From an uncultured Clostridia bacterium (GTDB taxonomy: Bacteria; Bacillota; Clostridia; TANB77; CAG-508), in assembly GCA_944386135.1 (NCBI GenBank), contig CALWZW010000004.1, forward strand, positions 1 to 64,000: 64,000 nt of DNA, read 5' to 3'. The notes under the pieces were generated by a model that was not told the origin of the DNA, ran no database searches, and worked only from the letters and a program-made list of their open reading frames with translations. Position numbers and translations under genes: made by a program. Below, piece by piece: positions 31,492-41,420 of the stretch. The first letter of the stretch is position 1. Each line of letters starts with the position of its first letter.

Positions 31492-32922
31492 TTAGATTTC
31501 TACTATTCCGCCTATTACTTTGTTATGTTCACGATTTGGTAATATTTTTGAACCACCAGCAATTACAATTCTGTCTCCTTTTACTAGATATCCGTCTTTT
31601 TCTAGTTTTTCTATTCCTTTATCTAGTAAATCATCTATTGTTTTTTGTTCTGGAAGTAATATTGGGAATACATTCCATATTAATGCTAATTGATTATATG
31701 TTTTTTCATTTGAAGTTACTGCAAATACTGGGCATTTAATTCCAAGTCCTGATAAGTATCTTGCTGTATTTCCTGTATTTGTGTAAGCTACAACTGCTTT
31801 TGCATTAATCTTCTTTGCCATTCTACATACTGTATAATTTATATTATACTCTAAATCATCTGTCTCTAATTTTTGATATTTATTATTGAATCTTTCCCAA
31901 TAGCTTATTTGGTTTTCTATCTTTTCAGATATATTTACCATTGTTTCTACACATTCTACTGGATATTCACCTGTTGCACATTCTCCTGAAAGCATTATTG
32001 CACCTGTTCTATCATAAATAGCATTTGCAACGTCACTAACTTCTGCTCTTGTTGGTCTTGGGCTATGTGTCATAGATTCAAGCATTTGTGTTGCTGTAAT
32101 AACAGCTTTACCTTTTCTGTTGCAAAGTTTTATTATTTCTTTTTGTGCAACTGGTACGTTTTGATATGGTATTTCAACTCCCATGTCTCCTCTTGCTACC
32201 ATTATTCCTGAGCAGTTATCTACTATTTCTTCTAAGTTATCTAATCCTTCTTGATTTTCGATTTTACAAATAATCTTTATATCTTTTCCACCATTTTCAT
32301 CTAGTACTTTTCTAATTGCTAATACATCTTCTTTATTTCTAATAAATGAAGCTGCAATATAGTCAAATCCCACTCTTGCACCATCTTTTAAATCTTGAAT
32401 ATCTTTTTCTTTTAATGCTGGTAAACTTAAGTGTACTCCTGGAATATTAACACTCTTTCTATTTCCAAGTTTTCCTCCATTGTCTACTTCGCATATTACA
32501 TCTTTTCCCTTAATTTCTTTAACTTTTAATTCTATTAAACCGTCATCTACTAGAATTATAGTTCCTACTTTTACATCTTTGTATAACTCTTTATATGATA
32601 TAGATACCTTTGTTTCATCTCCTGTAATATCATCGTTTACAAGTGTAAATGTGTCTCCTTTTTTTAGTGTTATTGGGGCTTCTTTAAACATTCCAATTCT
32701 TACTTCTGGTCCTTGTGTGTCTAATAATAAAGCTACTGGTTTGTTAACTTTCTTTCTAGCTTCAAAGAACTTTTCAATTTTTTCTTTTTGTTCTGGATAG
32801 CTACCATGTGAGAAGTTTATTCTTACTACGTCCATACCAGCATTCATCAAATCAACTAGCTTGTCCTCACTAGCTGGCCCAATTGTACATACAATTTTTG
32901 TTTTTCTTAAATAGTTGTTCAT
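31492..32922 (-). CDS. pyk: pyruvate kinase
   Basis: Converts phosphoenolpyruvate and ADP to pyruvate and ATP. It has 476 residues from MNNYLRKTKIVCTIGPASE. The motifs are RINFSHGSYPEQ, LLDTQGPEVRIG, the catalytic lysine in IICKIENQEGLDN, VARGDMGVEIP, TATQMLESM and MLSGECATGEYP. The start at 32922 is preferred over the longer open frame, since GAAGGGAAGG lies just upstream. It has no C-terminal PEP-utiliser domain. No in-frame CGG. Confidence 0.95.
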   Translation of the reverse strand: MNNYLRKTKIVCTIGPASEDKLVDLMNAGMDVVRINFSHGSYPEQKEKIEKFFEARKKVNKPVALLLDTQGPEVRIGMFKEAPITLKKGDTFTLVNDDITGDETKVSISYKELYKDVKVGTIILVDDGLIELKVKEIKGKDVICEVDNGGKLGNRKSVNIPGVHLSLPALKEKDIQDLKDGARVGFDYIAASFIRNKEDVLAIRKVLDENGGKDIKIICKIENQEGLDNLEEIVDNCSGIMVARGDMGVEIPYQNVPVAQKEIIKLCNRKGKAVITATQMLESMTHSPRPTRAEVSDVANAIYDRTGAIMLSGECATGEYPVECVETMVNISEKIENQISYWERFNNKYQKLETDDLEYNINYTVCRMAKKINAKAVVAYTNTGNTARYLSGLGIKCPVFAVTSNEKTYNQLALIWNVFPILLPEQKTIDDLLDKGIEKLEKDGYLVKGDRIVIAGGSKILPNREHNKVIGGIVEI

Positions 32923-33097
32923 TTTATTCCTTCCCTTCTCTTTTTTTAAATTTCTATTATAGTATACCACATTTTTCTAGATTTGTATACTTTTTTCTTA
33001 ATTTACTTGTCAAATTCTTTCTTATAGCATATAATGTTAATATTAATAGGATAATATAATTATATCTCCTATTTAAAAATGATTTTCGGAGGTATAT

Positions 33098-33983
33098 ATG
33101 AAAACTCCATTATTTATAGGCTGTGGTACAGCTATCGCAACGCCTTTTTCTGAACAAGGTGTTAATTTTGAAGAGTTTAGAAAACTCATTGAATTCCAAA
33201 TTTCAGAAGGAATTGACGCAATTATTGTTTGCGGAACTACAGGCGAATCTGCAACTATGTCTACTGAAGAGAAAAAAGAAGTTATTAAATTTGCAGTAAA
33301 TGTTGCAAAAAAGCGTGTTCCAATTATTGCTGGAACAGGCTCTAACAATACTTATTCTGCAATTGAAATGTCTAAGTATGCAGAAAGTGTTGGTGTAGAT
33401 GGTCTATTAGTTGTTACTCCATTTTACAATAAAGCAACTCAAGAGCGGTCTTATAGAGCATTACAAACTTATTGCCGAAAGTGTTAAACTTCCAATTATT
33501 GTCTACAGTGTTCAATCAAGAACTGGTGTAAACATTCTTCCAGAAACATGCTTAGAACTTTCAAAAATTCCGAACATTGTTGCAATAAAAGAAGCAAGTG
33601 GAAATATTTCTCAAGTTGCAAGCATTGCAAATCTTTGCCGTAATAATTTAATTATATATAGCGGTAATGATGACCAAATACTTCCAGTACTCTCTCTTGG
33701 TGGATGCGGAGTAATTTCGGTTTTGTCTAATATTGCTCCAAAACAGACATCAAAAATGGTTCATGATTTTTTAAATGGAAATATTGAAGAGGCACAAAAT
33801 TTTCAACTAGATAGCATTCCTCTAATTAATGCTTTATTTTCTGAAGTAAATCCAATTCCTGTTAAAGAAGCTTTAAATATTATGGGATTTGATTTTGGCT
33901 CTCCAAGATTGCCTTTGACAAAATTAACTACTAAAAATAGAGAAATACTTATAAATGCTATGAAGAACTTTAACTTGATTTAA
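33098..33983 (+). CDS. dapA: 4-hydroxy-tetrahydrodipicolinate synthase, one CGG +1 site
   Basis: First committed enzyme of diaminopimelate and lysine synthesis, and of dipicolinate for spores. A TIM-barrel lyase of 294 residues when corrected. It has [24 protein letters not shown], a tyrosine in [10 protein letters not shown] and the Schiff-base lysine in [10 protein letters not shown]. At 33446-33448 the strand reads GAG-C-GGT-CTT. Skipping C gives [22 protein letters not shown]. This is the only shifted gene on the plus strand and one of two sites with GGT, so the phenomenon is tied to the coding strand. Confidence 0.94.
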
Positions 33984-33989
33984 TTTGCT

Positions 33990-34028
33990 TGCATAGAAAA
34001 ATTGATAAACAATTTTTCTATGCATTTT
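33990..34028. terminator. bidirectional terminator of dapA
   Basis: A perfect 15-bp stem TGCATAGAAAAATTG / CAATTTTTCTATGCA is followed by U on both strands, between the convergent dapA and the permease gene. Confidence 0.88.
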
Positions 34029-34049
34029 TATTGTATAGGGAAAATCTGA

Positions 34050-36224
34050 TTATATTTCATCACTTTTTAATGCATCTGCGATATTAACTTTTAATAACTT
34101 TTTAGAAGTAATATAATACATAATTATTATGATGACTATCATTGCTACTGCAAATATAGATGTTTTGAATATTGGCATTTGTTTAAGAAATTCATTCAAA
34201 GTTATTCCTCCATTTGATGTTGTAAGTAATATAAATAAAATATTAAATGGTATACTAATAATAATCGGTCTAACTCCTATAAATATCCCTTCAGCTAAAA
34301 GTATTTTTGCAATGCCTTTTGGAGTTACTCCTATTGATTGATATTCTGCAAATTCTCGCTTTCGTTTTTCCATATATCCAAATACATTAGCAAATACATT
34401 TGAAATACCAATACATGCAATAATTGTACAAATCAAGGTAATAATTTTTTTGTATCCTTCATATATTTGCACATTTGTATTATAACTTTCAATTCGATTT
34501 TCTATTGTATAATTAAATTTTTCACTTAAAATATCATTGATATTATCTTCTATGTCTAAAATGTTTTTGTCTTCTTGAGTTTTAATATTAATAAATGAAG
34601 TTATTGAGGTAGAATATTTGAAATTATTGTATGAACTTTCAGGTATTACTATTAACAAACTATAAATTTCAAAATCTTCTCGTATTTCAGGTACATTTTT
34701 TGAATAACCTATAATTTCTATATTCTCACTATTTTTCATATCATCAATATTTTTAAATAAATTTAAAGAAAGATTTTCATCTTCTTCAATAAATGGTATA
34801 AAGTTAGTATCATCACAGCCATTATAAAGAACTCCACCTATTTTATTTACAATAATTCCTACTGGATAATCTTTTTTGATATTATCAATATTATTTTCTT
34901 GGCAGTAACTGTCAAAGCTTTCATCATCAAGAATAATTACTGATGAATTAATAATATACTCTCCTTCTTGATTAGTTTTTGCTTCTTTATTAAATTGCTC
35001 ATATCCTCCTTTGGAAATAAGTTCTTCACTCATAAGTTTTTCTCCTATGATAGTCTTATATGTATCAGTTTTATAAAGAATGGTTTTTGAAACCCCTTCA
35101 ATTTCTCTTATAGATTTTAATACTTTATTATCAATTTTTTCACTGTTAGTTTCAATCATTACATCCCATATATTTTGAAACCTATTCCAATAAGTATGAG
35201 TAGTACTAATCTCTGATAAAGTCATAAAGTTTAGAAATATACTTAATGCAAAAAATGATAAGGTTAAACAAATAGTTGATGTCCTAAGTTCTTTTCTCCT
35301 TATATAAATTGATTTTCGTGCAATCTCACCTTCCACTCCAAAGATTTTTGATAAGATAGTATACTTTTTTACTTTTTTTATTTTTAGTGCTTTTTTATTT
35401 ATTAATTCAATTGGTTCTAGTTTACTTATTTTTTTAGCTGGTAACCATATTGAAATAAATATTGTAATTATAGTAACTATAAATGTTATAAAAAATATTA
35501 TAATATTATAATGAAATTCCATGCTTGCTCTACCAAGCTGTGATGTAAGTATGTTAGCATATTTTACAAATGCTATAACTAAGCCTATTCCAATTACATT
35601 TCCAGTAATAATTGGCAGTATACTTAAAATTGTAGCTTCTTGAAACATAATTACCTTAATCTGTTTTGGTGTGGCTCCTATACTTTGTAAAATTCCGAGT
35701 TCTTTAGTACGTGAATTCATAAAAAAACTGAACACATTTTTTATCATTAAGATAAGTGATATACACATCATCATAATTATAACTATATAAAATATCTCTA
35801 CTGGTGTTGGTTTCTCTCCTTTTTCTTCTGAATAAACAAACTGCTTTTGTAATAGACTACTATGGTATTCAATATTTTCTTTTGATATATTAAGTTTTTC
35901 TGAAATTAAATTCATGTCTTCATAAATTCTTGATATTTTTGAAAAGTAAATATTGATATAACTGCTATCTTCTGATATTATTACTTCTTCCACATTTTCA
36001 AAATTATTTATTTCTTTTATTTCTTCTTGATTTAGTTTGATTGTAATTCTTGCTTGCCAGTCTCCTTCTGTTGCTTTTATTCTTTCTATATCATCTATCC
36101 ACATATTATAAAAAAGCGTAGATAATAAAGAGATGAACATTGAAGCTACCAAAACTGCAATCATTACAAAAATTATCATCGATTTGTTTTTCTTTATATA
36201 ATTAATTGTATAATCTCTCCACAT
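34050..36224 (-). CDS. ABC transporter permease with two FtsX domains
   Basis: A 724-residue permease with an N-terminal helix, a large outside domain (about residues 45-135), one FtsX core (MNSRTKELGILQSIGATPKQ), another long outside region and a second FtsX core (MEKRKREFAEYQSIGVTPKG). This is the plan of the Vex/BceB-like or MacB-type exporters linked to peptide resistance. Its ATPase gene lies 18 bases upstream, and the sensor kinase and regulator come before that. The substrate is unknown. Confidence 0.87.
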   Translation of the reverse strand: MWRDYTINYIKKNKSMIIFVMIAVLVASMFISLLSTLFYNMWIDDIERIKATEGDWQARITIKLNQEEIKEINNFENVEEVIISEDSSYINIYFSKISRIYEDMNLISEKLNISKENIEYHSSLLQKQFVYSEEKGEKPTPVEIFYIVIIMMMCISLILMIKNVFSFFMNSRTKELGILQSIGATPKQIKVIMFQEATILSILPIITGNVIGIGLVIAFVKYANILTSQLGRASMEFHYNIIIFFITFIVTIITIFISIWLPAKKISKLEPIELINKKALKIKKVKKYTILSKIFGVEGEIARKSIYIRRKELRTSTICLTLSFFALSIFLNFMTLSEISTTHTYWNRFQNIWDVMIETNSEKIDNKVLKSIREIEGVSKTILYKTDTYKTIIGEKLMSEELISKGGYEQFNKEAKTNQEGEYIINSSVIILDDESFDSYCQENNIDNIKKDYPVGIIVNKIGGVLYNGCDDTNFIPFIEEDENLSLNLFKNIDDMKNSENIEIIGYSKNVPEIREDFEIYSLLIVIPESSYNNFKYSTSITSFINIKTQEDKNILDIEDNINDILSEKFNYTIENRIESYNTNVQIYEGYKKIITLICTIIACIGISNVFANVFGYMEKRKREFAEYQSIGVTPKGIAKILLAEGIFIGVRPIIISIPFNILFILLTTSNGGITLNEFLKQMPIFKTSIFAVAMIVIIIIMYYITSKKLLKVNIADALKSDEI

Positions 36225-36242
36225 AAAATCACCTCCTATAAC

Positions 36243-36927
36243 TTAAATATTCGTTTTTTTATCTGAGATGATTTTTCCATCTTCTATTGTTATTACACGG
36301 TCTGCTTGCATGGCAATTTTTTCATCATGTGTAATGATTAATATTGTCTGATTTAATTTTTTGTTTGATAACTTTAATAAATCTACAATTTCTGTAGAAT
36401 TTTTACGGTCAAGATTTCCGAGTTGGTTCATCTGCTAAAATAATTGCTGGTCTATAAAGCATTGCTCTTGCTATAGCTGTTCTTTGCTGTTCTCCACCTG
36501 ATAGCTGATTTGGATAGTTCTTTAGCTTATTTTGTATTCCTAGTATTTTAACTAATTCTTTAAAATATTCTTCATTTACTGTTCTTTTATCAAGTTTGAG
36601 TGGTAACTTAATATTTTGTTCAACTGTAAGAGTTGAAATTAAATTATAAAACTGATAGATAATTCCAACATTTCTACGTCTAAATATAGCCGCTTCTGTT
36701 TTGTTTAACATGGATATATCTTTTCCTTCAATAAATATTTTTCCTGATGTTGGTCTATCAACTGTTCCTATTAAATGCAAGAGAGTTGATTTTCCTGAGC
36801 CAGATGCTCCAACGATTGCAACAAATTCTCCCTTATTAATTGATAGAGAAATATTATCAATTGCCTTTTGCTTAATTGTATCATTTTCATAAATTTTTGT
36901 TACATTTTCACATTTTAATATCTCCAT
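36243..36927 (-). CDS. ABC transporter ATP-binding protein (MacB/LolD type), one CGG +1 site
   Basis: A 227-residue ATPase when corrected. It has Walker A GASGSGKST, a Q-loop in IYQFYNL, signature LSGGEQQRTAIARAM, Walker B IILADEPT and the H-loop TILIITHDEK. The break is at 36418-36420, reading ACT-C-GGA-AAT. Skipping C completes LADEPTGNLDRKNS, where the D-loop contacts the other nucleotide-binding site. Without the shift the protein ends right after EPT. It works with the FtsX permease downstream. Confidence 0.93.
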
Positions 36928-36979
36928 AAAAACCTCCTTTTAATATTTCAACGTGATTATAACAAAAGAAAGTGACATC

Positions 36980-38116
36980 TTAGTGACAATAAAACCTTAT
37001 ATTAAACATTGCTCCACCTTTGGGTGAATTTTCAGCAGTAATAAAGCCATTTTGCATTTCAATAATTGCTTTTGCAATGGATAGACCAATTCCTATTCCC
37101 TCTCCTGAATTTTTTCCTCTATAAAATCTTTTAAATATATTTTTTAAATCTTCTTTATCAAATCCATTTCCATTATCTTTTATAATTATTTCTGTATAAA
37201 GAGGATTCATCCTATAGTCAAAATCTAATTTACCATTTTCATTTGTGTGTTCAATGCAATTTTTTACTATATTTATAAAAGCTTCTGTGCTCCAATCTAA
37301 ATCTCCAACAAATGTAACGTCTTTATGGTTAGGCAAGTTAATAGCTATGTCCTTTTTATTTATTAATTCTTCTAGAGCTTCTATTGATAATTCTAGTAAT
37401 GTATATACATTGATTTCTTCATTCTTTAATTTAAGTGCCCCAGCGTCAATTTTAGATATGAAAAGAAGAGAATCTACTAATTTATCTAATCTATTTGCTT
37501 GTTTTTTTAAATTTTCATTATTTGAAATTTGAGTCATTAAAGATATAGATGTTATGGGTGTTTTTATTTGATGTGCGATATTTGCAAGACTATCCGCAAA
37601 TTCGATTTTTTCTTTTATTGCTCTATTTTTTTCGTTTTTCATTTCTGTAACTGTTTTATATATTTCATCTTGTAATATACTAAATTTATCTTCTTTCCTT
37701 GAAAGAACTTCCACATCATTACCCAAATTTATCTGCTCTAGATATCTTGTTATCTCATAAATTCTTTTTTTATTTTTCCCATCAATTATTTTTATTATTT
37801 CGATTATTAGTATAATAAAGATGAGTATACACATAATTATAGAAATGCTAAATATAAGTATATATGGTTTCAAAAAACTGACTACACTAAATCCATAAGT
37901 CTTAAGTACTTCATTATTTGTTTCATCAAGATAATTGTTTTTTATTATTTCAATAACTTTCTGTTCACTATCTGGGTATTCATTAATTAATTCTTCTACT
38001 ATTGCAGAAGTAACATGATATTGTTTTTTAGCATAGATATAAGATAATATTGTACTAACTAGTAAGCAAATACAAAAAATTATAAATATACATTGTCTTT
38101 TTTCTTTTTTATTCAT
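36980..38116 (-). CDS. sensor histidine kinase
   Basis: A 378-residue kinase with two membrane helices (about residues 8-28 and 84-108) and an outside loop of about 55 residues. The H-box is LANIAHQIKTPITSIS, the N-box NIVKNCIEHTNENG, G1 DNGNGFDKED and G2 GIGIGLSIAKAI. It is a VncS-like kinase that probably senses an envelope or peptide signal and acts on the adjacent regulator. Confidence 0.92.
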   Translation of the reverse strand: MNKKEKRQCIFIIFCICLLVSTILSYIYAKKQYHVTSAIVEELINEYPDSEQKVIEIIKNNYLDETNNEVLKTYGFSVVSFLKPYILIFSISIIMCILIFIILIIEIIKIIDGKNKKRIYEITRYLEQINLGNDVEVLSRKEDKFSILQDEIYKTVTEMKNEKNRAIKEKIEFADSLANIAHQIKTPITSISLMTQISNNENLKKQANRLDKLVDSLLFISKIDAGALKLKNEEINVYTLLELSIEALEELINKKDIAINLPNHKDVTFVGDLDWSTEAFINIVKNCIEHTNENGKLDFDYRMNPLYTEIIIKDNGNGFDKEDLKNIFKRFYRGKNSGEGIGIGLSIAKAIIEMQNGFITAENSPKGGAMFNIRFYCH

Positions 38117-38129
38117 ATATATCCTCTTT

Positions 38130-38810
38130 TTAATAATTTTCTTCTATTCTGTAGCCAAAACTTCTAATAGTCTTTATACATGGTGGATTACTTAATTTTT
38201 CTCTTAATCTTTTCATTGTTACTGTAAGAGTATTATCATTGACAAAATTCCCACTGTCATCCCATATTGATTTTAAAATCTGTCCTCTTGTAACTGTTAC
38301 ATTTTTATTTTTTATTAATATTAATAAAAGTTCATATTCCATAGAGCTTAGCAAAACTTCTTTTCCTTTTAGGAACACTTTTAATTTATTCTCATCTAAT
38401 ACTATATCACAGCAAGTATATATTTTATCTGAATTTTTACTTCGGCGTAATAACGCAGATATTCTAGAATGCAAAATATCTAATTCAAATGGTTTTGTAA
38501 TATAATCATCTGCTCCAATATCAAAACATGATGTTACATCTTTAACTTCATTTTTTACTGTTATAAAAATTATAGGAAGCTCTTGATAATTTTTTCTTAT
38601 CCATACACATAATTCTTTTCCATTTTCGTTTAATAGATTTATATCTATGAGGCAAAGCGCAGGAGTTGATTTTTTTATGCTGTTTTTTGCTTCGTCTATA
38701 TTGGTAAATATTGAAACACAAAATTTTTTATTTTCTAAATATATTTTAACACTATTTGCAATGTCTAAGTCGTCCTCAACATAGAGTATTTTTTTCATAT
38801 CTAAATTCAT
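38130..38810 (-). CDS. OmpR-family response regulator
   Basis: A 226-residue regulator. The receiver domain has acidic pocket VEDDLD, phospho-acceptor Asp in CLIDINLLNENG and the conserved Lys in YITKPFELDIL. The winged-helix domain ends in KTIRSFGYRIEENY. It is the first gene of the regulator-kinase-ATPase-permease unit. Two in-frame ATGs (MNLD and MKKI) are possible starts. Confidence 0.92.
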   Translation of the reverse strand: MNLDMKKILYVEDDLDIANSVKIYLENKKFCVSIFTNIDEAKNSIKKSTPALCLIDINLLNENGKELCVWIRKNYQELPIIFITVKNEVKDVTSCFDIGADDYITKPFELDILHSRISALLRRSKNSDKIYTCCDIVLDENKLKVFLKGKEVLLSSMEYELLLILIKNKNVTVTRGQILKSIWDDSGNFVNDNTLTVTMKRLREKLSNPPCIKTIRSFGYRIEENY

Positions 38811-38845
38811 TCCTTCCTTAATTTTACCTTTTCCTATACAGTAAT

Positions 38846-38884
38846 AAAAGCTGTAACGAAACTTTTACCTTCGTTACAGCTTTT
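38846..38884 (-). terminator. terminator of the pilus operon
   Basis: A perfect 15-bp stem AAAAGCTGTAACGAA / TTCGTTACAGCTTTT lies past pilC. Confidence 0.88.
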
Positions 38885-38922
38885 AATCTATAATCTAATT
38901 TCTTTTGTAATATATGGTGTTT

Positions 38923-40276
38923 TTAATTGAATCCATATGCTGATAGTAAGAATCCTCCCATATAAACTTCGATACATGGTACTAGTACAACTAGTACGAA
39001 GAAAATTAATACTACACCAACTATTGCATATACAATTTGAGGTAATACTTTAATTGTTTTTTGTAGTAGATTATTTATGTCCATTTCCATATATTCAACA
39101 AGCTTTTCCATCATTTCTGCCAAGTCTGTGTTCATACCTATTTTTAACATTTCTGTTATCATAGGTGTAGCAAGTTTTGACCTTTCAAAAGGTTCTATCC
39201 ATGATTGTCCTATAAGAATGTTGTTTATAGCTGCTTCCATTATAGATAATAACACAAAGTTCTTTGTTACATTTTTTGCAACTTCCAAAGACTCTTGTAT
39301 TCTCATACCATTTTTTAAGTTTAAAAGCATCGCTCTCATTACTCTTGAAAAGTCTATTGCAAATATTAATTGTCCAAACACCGGCATTGTATATTTAAAA
39401 TAGTGAAAATTGTATTTTCCTTTCGGAGTATTAACATACCAAATAATTAAAGCCGTCATTCCTGCAATTAATATAACAGGTATATACCAGTATTCTATCA
39501 ATGTATTTATTACATTTGAAAACCATATACTTAATGGTGGTAATGTTGTTTGTGATCCCATTGTATCGTATAATTGTTGAATTGCTGGTATTGCAACTAT
39601 TGTTCCTACAATTAACATTATTAATAGTAAAATAAATTGTGCTATATTTGGAATTAATATGCTTCTTAAAGTCTTATTAATTGAATCTGTTTCTTCTAGA
39701 TATTTAACAGCTTGTTGTAGCGCATTGGTTAAGTTTCCAGATACTTCTCCAACTTTAATCATGTTTATATATAAATATGGGAATACATCTCCATAATACT
39801 CCATTGTAGAATACATATTCTCTCCGTGCTTCTACTCCTGCTAATATATCTTCTAGTATACCTTTAAAAGTATAATTTTCTGTACTATCTATTATTGTAT
39901 TCAAAGCATGGATATTATTAAAGTTTGCTTTTTTTAGTAAATAGAAGTTTTGAGTAAACACTATTAAGTCTCTTGAAGTTATTCTTTCTGATTTTGTTAT
40001 ACTATGGTATATCTTATCAAAATACGTCGTCTTAGATTTGCTTCTATTTAATAATATATTTGTTGTATCAACATCTTTTAGAATATCTTCTACACCTTTT
40101 GCATTTTTTCTAACAGTTCTTTTTGACCTTGCTCTTTGAAGTGATTTATCAACATTAATTGGCGAAAGATTATTTCTTTTTAATCTTTTTATTGCAGCAT
40201 ACTTACTACTTTCTTCTATTGTATTTGATACAATAACTCCATTTTCCGTTATAGCCCTGTATTTATATATAGGCAT
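38923..40276 (-). CDS. pilC: type IV pilus inner-membrane platform protein PilC, one CGG +1 site
   Basis: A GspF/PilC platform protein of 450 residues when corrected. It starts MPIYKYRAITENG. The two GspF repeats have ITSRDLIVFTQNFYLL and INMIKVGEVSGNLTNAL in the first and FSRVMRAMLLNLKNGM and MLKIGMNTDLAEMMEKL in the second, with three membrane helices. The break at 39824-39826 reads GCA-C-GGA-GAG. Skipping C gives AGVEAGENMYSTMEYYGDVFP inside the first repeat. It is the last gene of the operon. Confidence 0.92.
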
Positions 40277-40290
40277 GTCGTTTTACCTCC

Positions 40291-41397
40291 TTAAAGTATC
40301 TTATCCTTCTTTATTTTCATTTGCATAATTGTTCTATTCAAAATCTCAATATTTTTTTCTTCTATTTGTGATTTAGCTTGATCTAATGTTATTTTTTCTT
40401 GTACAAATAGTTTTGCAAGTGAATTTATTAGACTTATGTTTCCTTTATCTTGATTACTTTGTATTGCATCTTCTACTTCTGAAGTTCCTAGTTTTTCTTT
40501 TCTTATAAGTCCTGATACTATATTATCTACTACCATTACTTCTGGTATTAAAACCAATTTTCCATCTGCACCTTTTATTAGTCTTTGTGATAGAACAAGT
40601 TTCAATAGAGATGATAATAAATATTTTACACTTGCTTGGTCTCTTATTTCATAAAAGTTTATCATTCTATCTAGTGTTTCTGCACATGATTTTGTATGAA
40701 GTGTACCTATTACTAAGTGTCCTGATTCTGCAGTTTCGATTGCTGCATCCATTGTCTCTTTATCTCTTATCTCTCCTATAACTACTATATCGCAGTCCTC
40801 TCTTAATGAGTTTTTAACACCATCGCTGTAAGAAAGCGAATCTTTACCTCTTCCTATTTCCTTTTGTACTATAACTGATTTCTTAGATTTATGTCTATAC
40901 TCTACTGGGTTTTCAAGAGTTAAGATTTTTTTATTATCTTTTTCATTAATCTCATTTATAAGTGCATTTAGTGTTGTTGTCTTTCCTGAGTTTGTCTTTC
41001 CTGTAACTAGTATTAATCCTTGTGGTTGTTCAGATACTGTTCTTACAACATCTGGTATACCTAAAGTTTCATATTTTGGTAATTCACTCTTTATTAATCT
41101 CAAGGTAAATACAGGTACATCATTTGCATATGATATATTTACCCTTAGTCTTATTGATTCATATTCAAAAGACATATCTAGTTTTCTTGTCTCATTGAAT
41201 ACATCATCTTTGTCCACATTTCCTCTTATAAAGAAGTCATATATTTCACTCATATCTTCTGGTGTCAAAATATCAGCAGACTTTATTTCAACTAAATCTC
41301 TTATAACTCTTAGAATTGGTCTTAAACCACATATTAGATGTACATCTGATGCATCCTTTTCTATTGCTTCATCTAAAATTTTATCTATATGAACCAT
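40291..41397 (-). CDS. pilT: type IV pilus retraction ATPase PilT
   Basis: A hexameric ATPase for pilus retraction and twitching. It has 368 residues from MVHIDKILDEA. It has Walker A GKTNSGKTTT (Asn where Thr is usual), the Asp box, Walker B VIGEIRDKETM and the His box GHLVIGTLHT. The start at 41397 is preferred over an upstream TTG, because that region holds the ribosome-binding site GGAGGG. Confidence 0.93.
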   Translation of the reverse strand: MVHIDKILDEAIEKDASDVHLICGLRPILRVIRDLVEIKSADILTPEDMSEIYDFFIRGNVDKDDVFNETRKLDMSFEYESIRLRVNISYANDVPVFTLRLIKSELPKYETLGIPDVVRTVSEQPQGLILVTGKTNSGKTTTLNALINEINEKDNKKILTLENPVEYRHKSKKSVIVQKEIGRGKDSLSYSDGVKNSLREDCDIVVIGEIRDKETMDAAIETAESGHLVIGTLHTKSCAETLDRMINFYEIRDQASVKYLLSSLLKLVLSQRLIKGADGKLVLIPEVMVVDNIVSGLIRKEKLGTSEVEDAIQSNQDKGNISLINSLAKLFVQEKITLDQAKSQIEEKNIEILNRTIMQMKIKKDKIL

Positions 41398-41420
41398 CTT
41401 TTTTCCCTCCAAATTTTATT

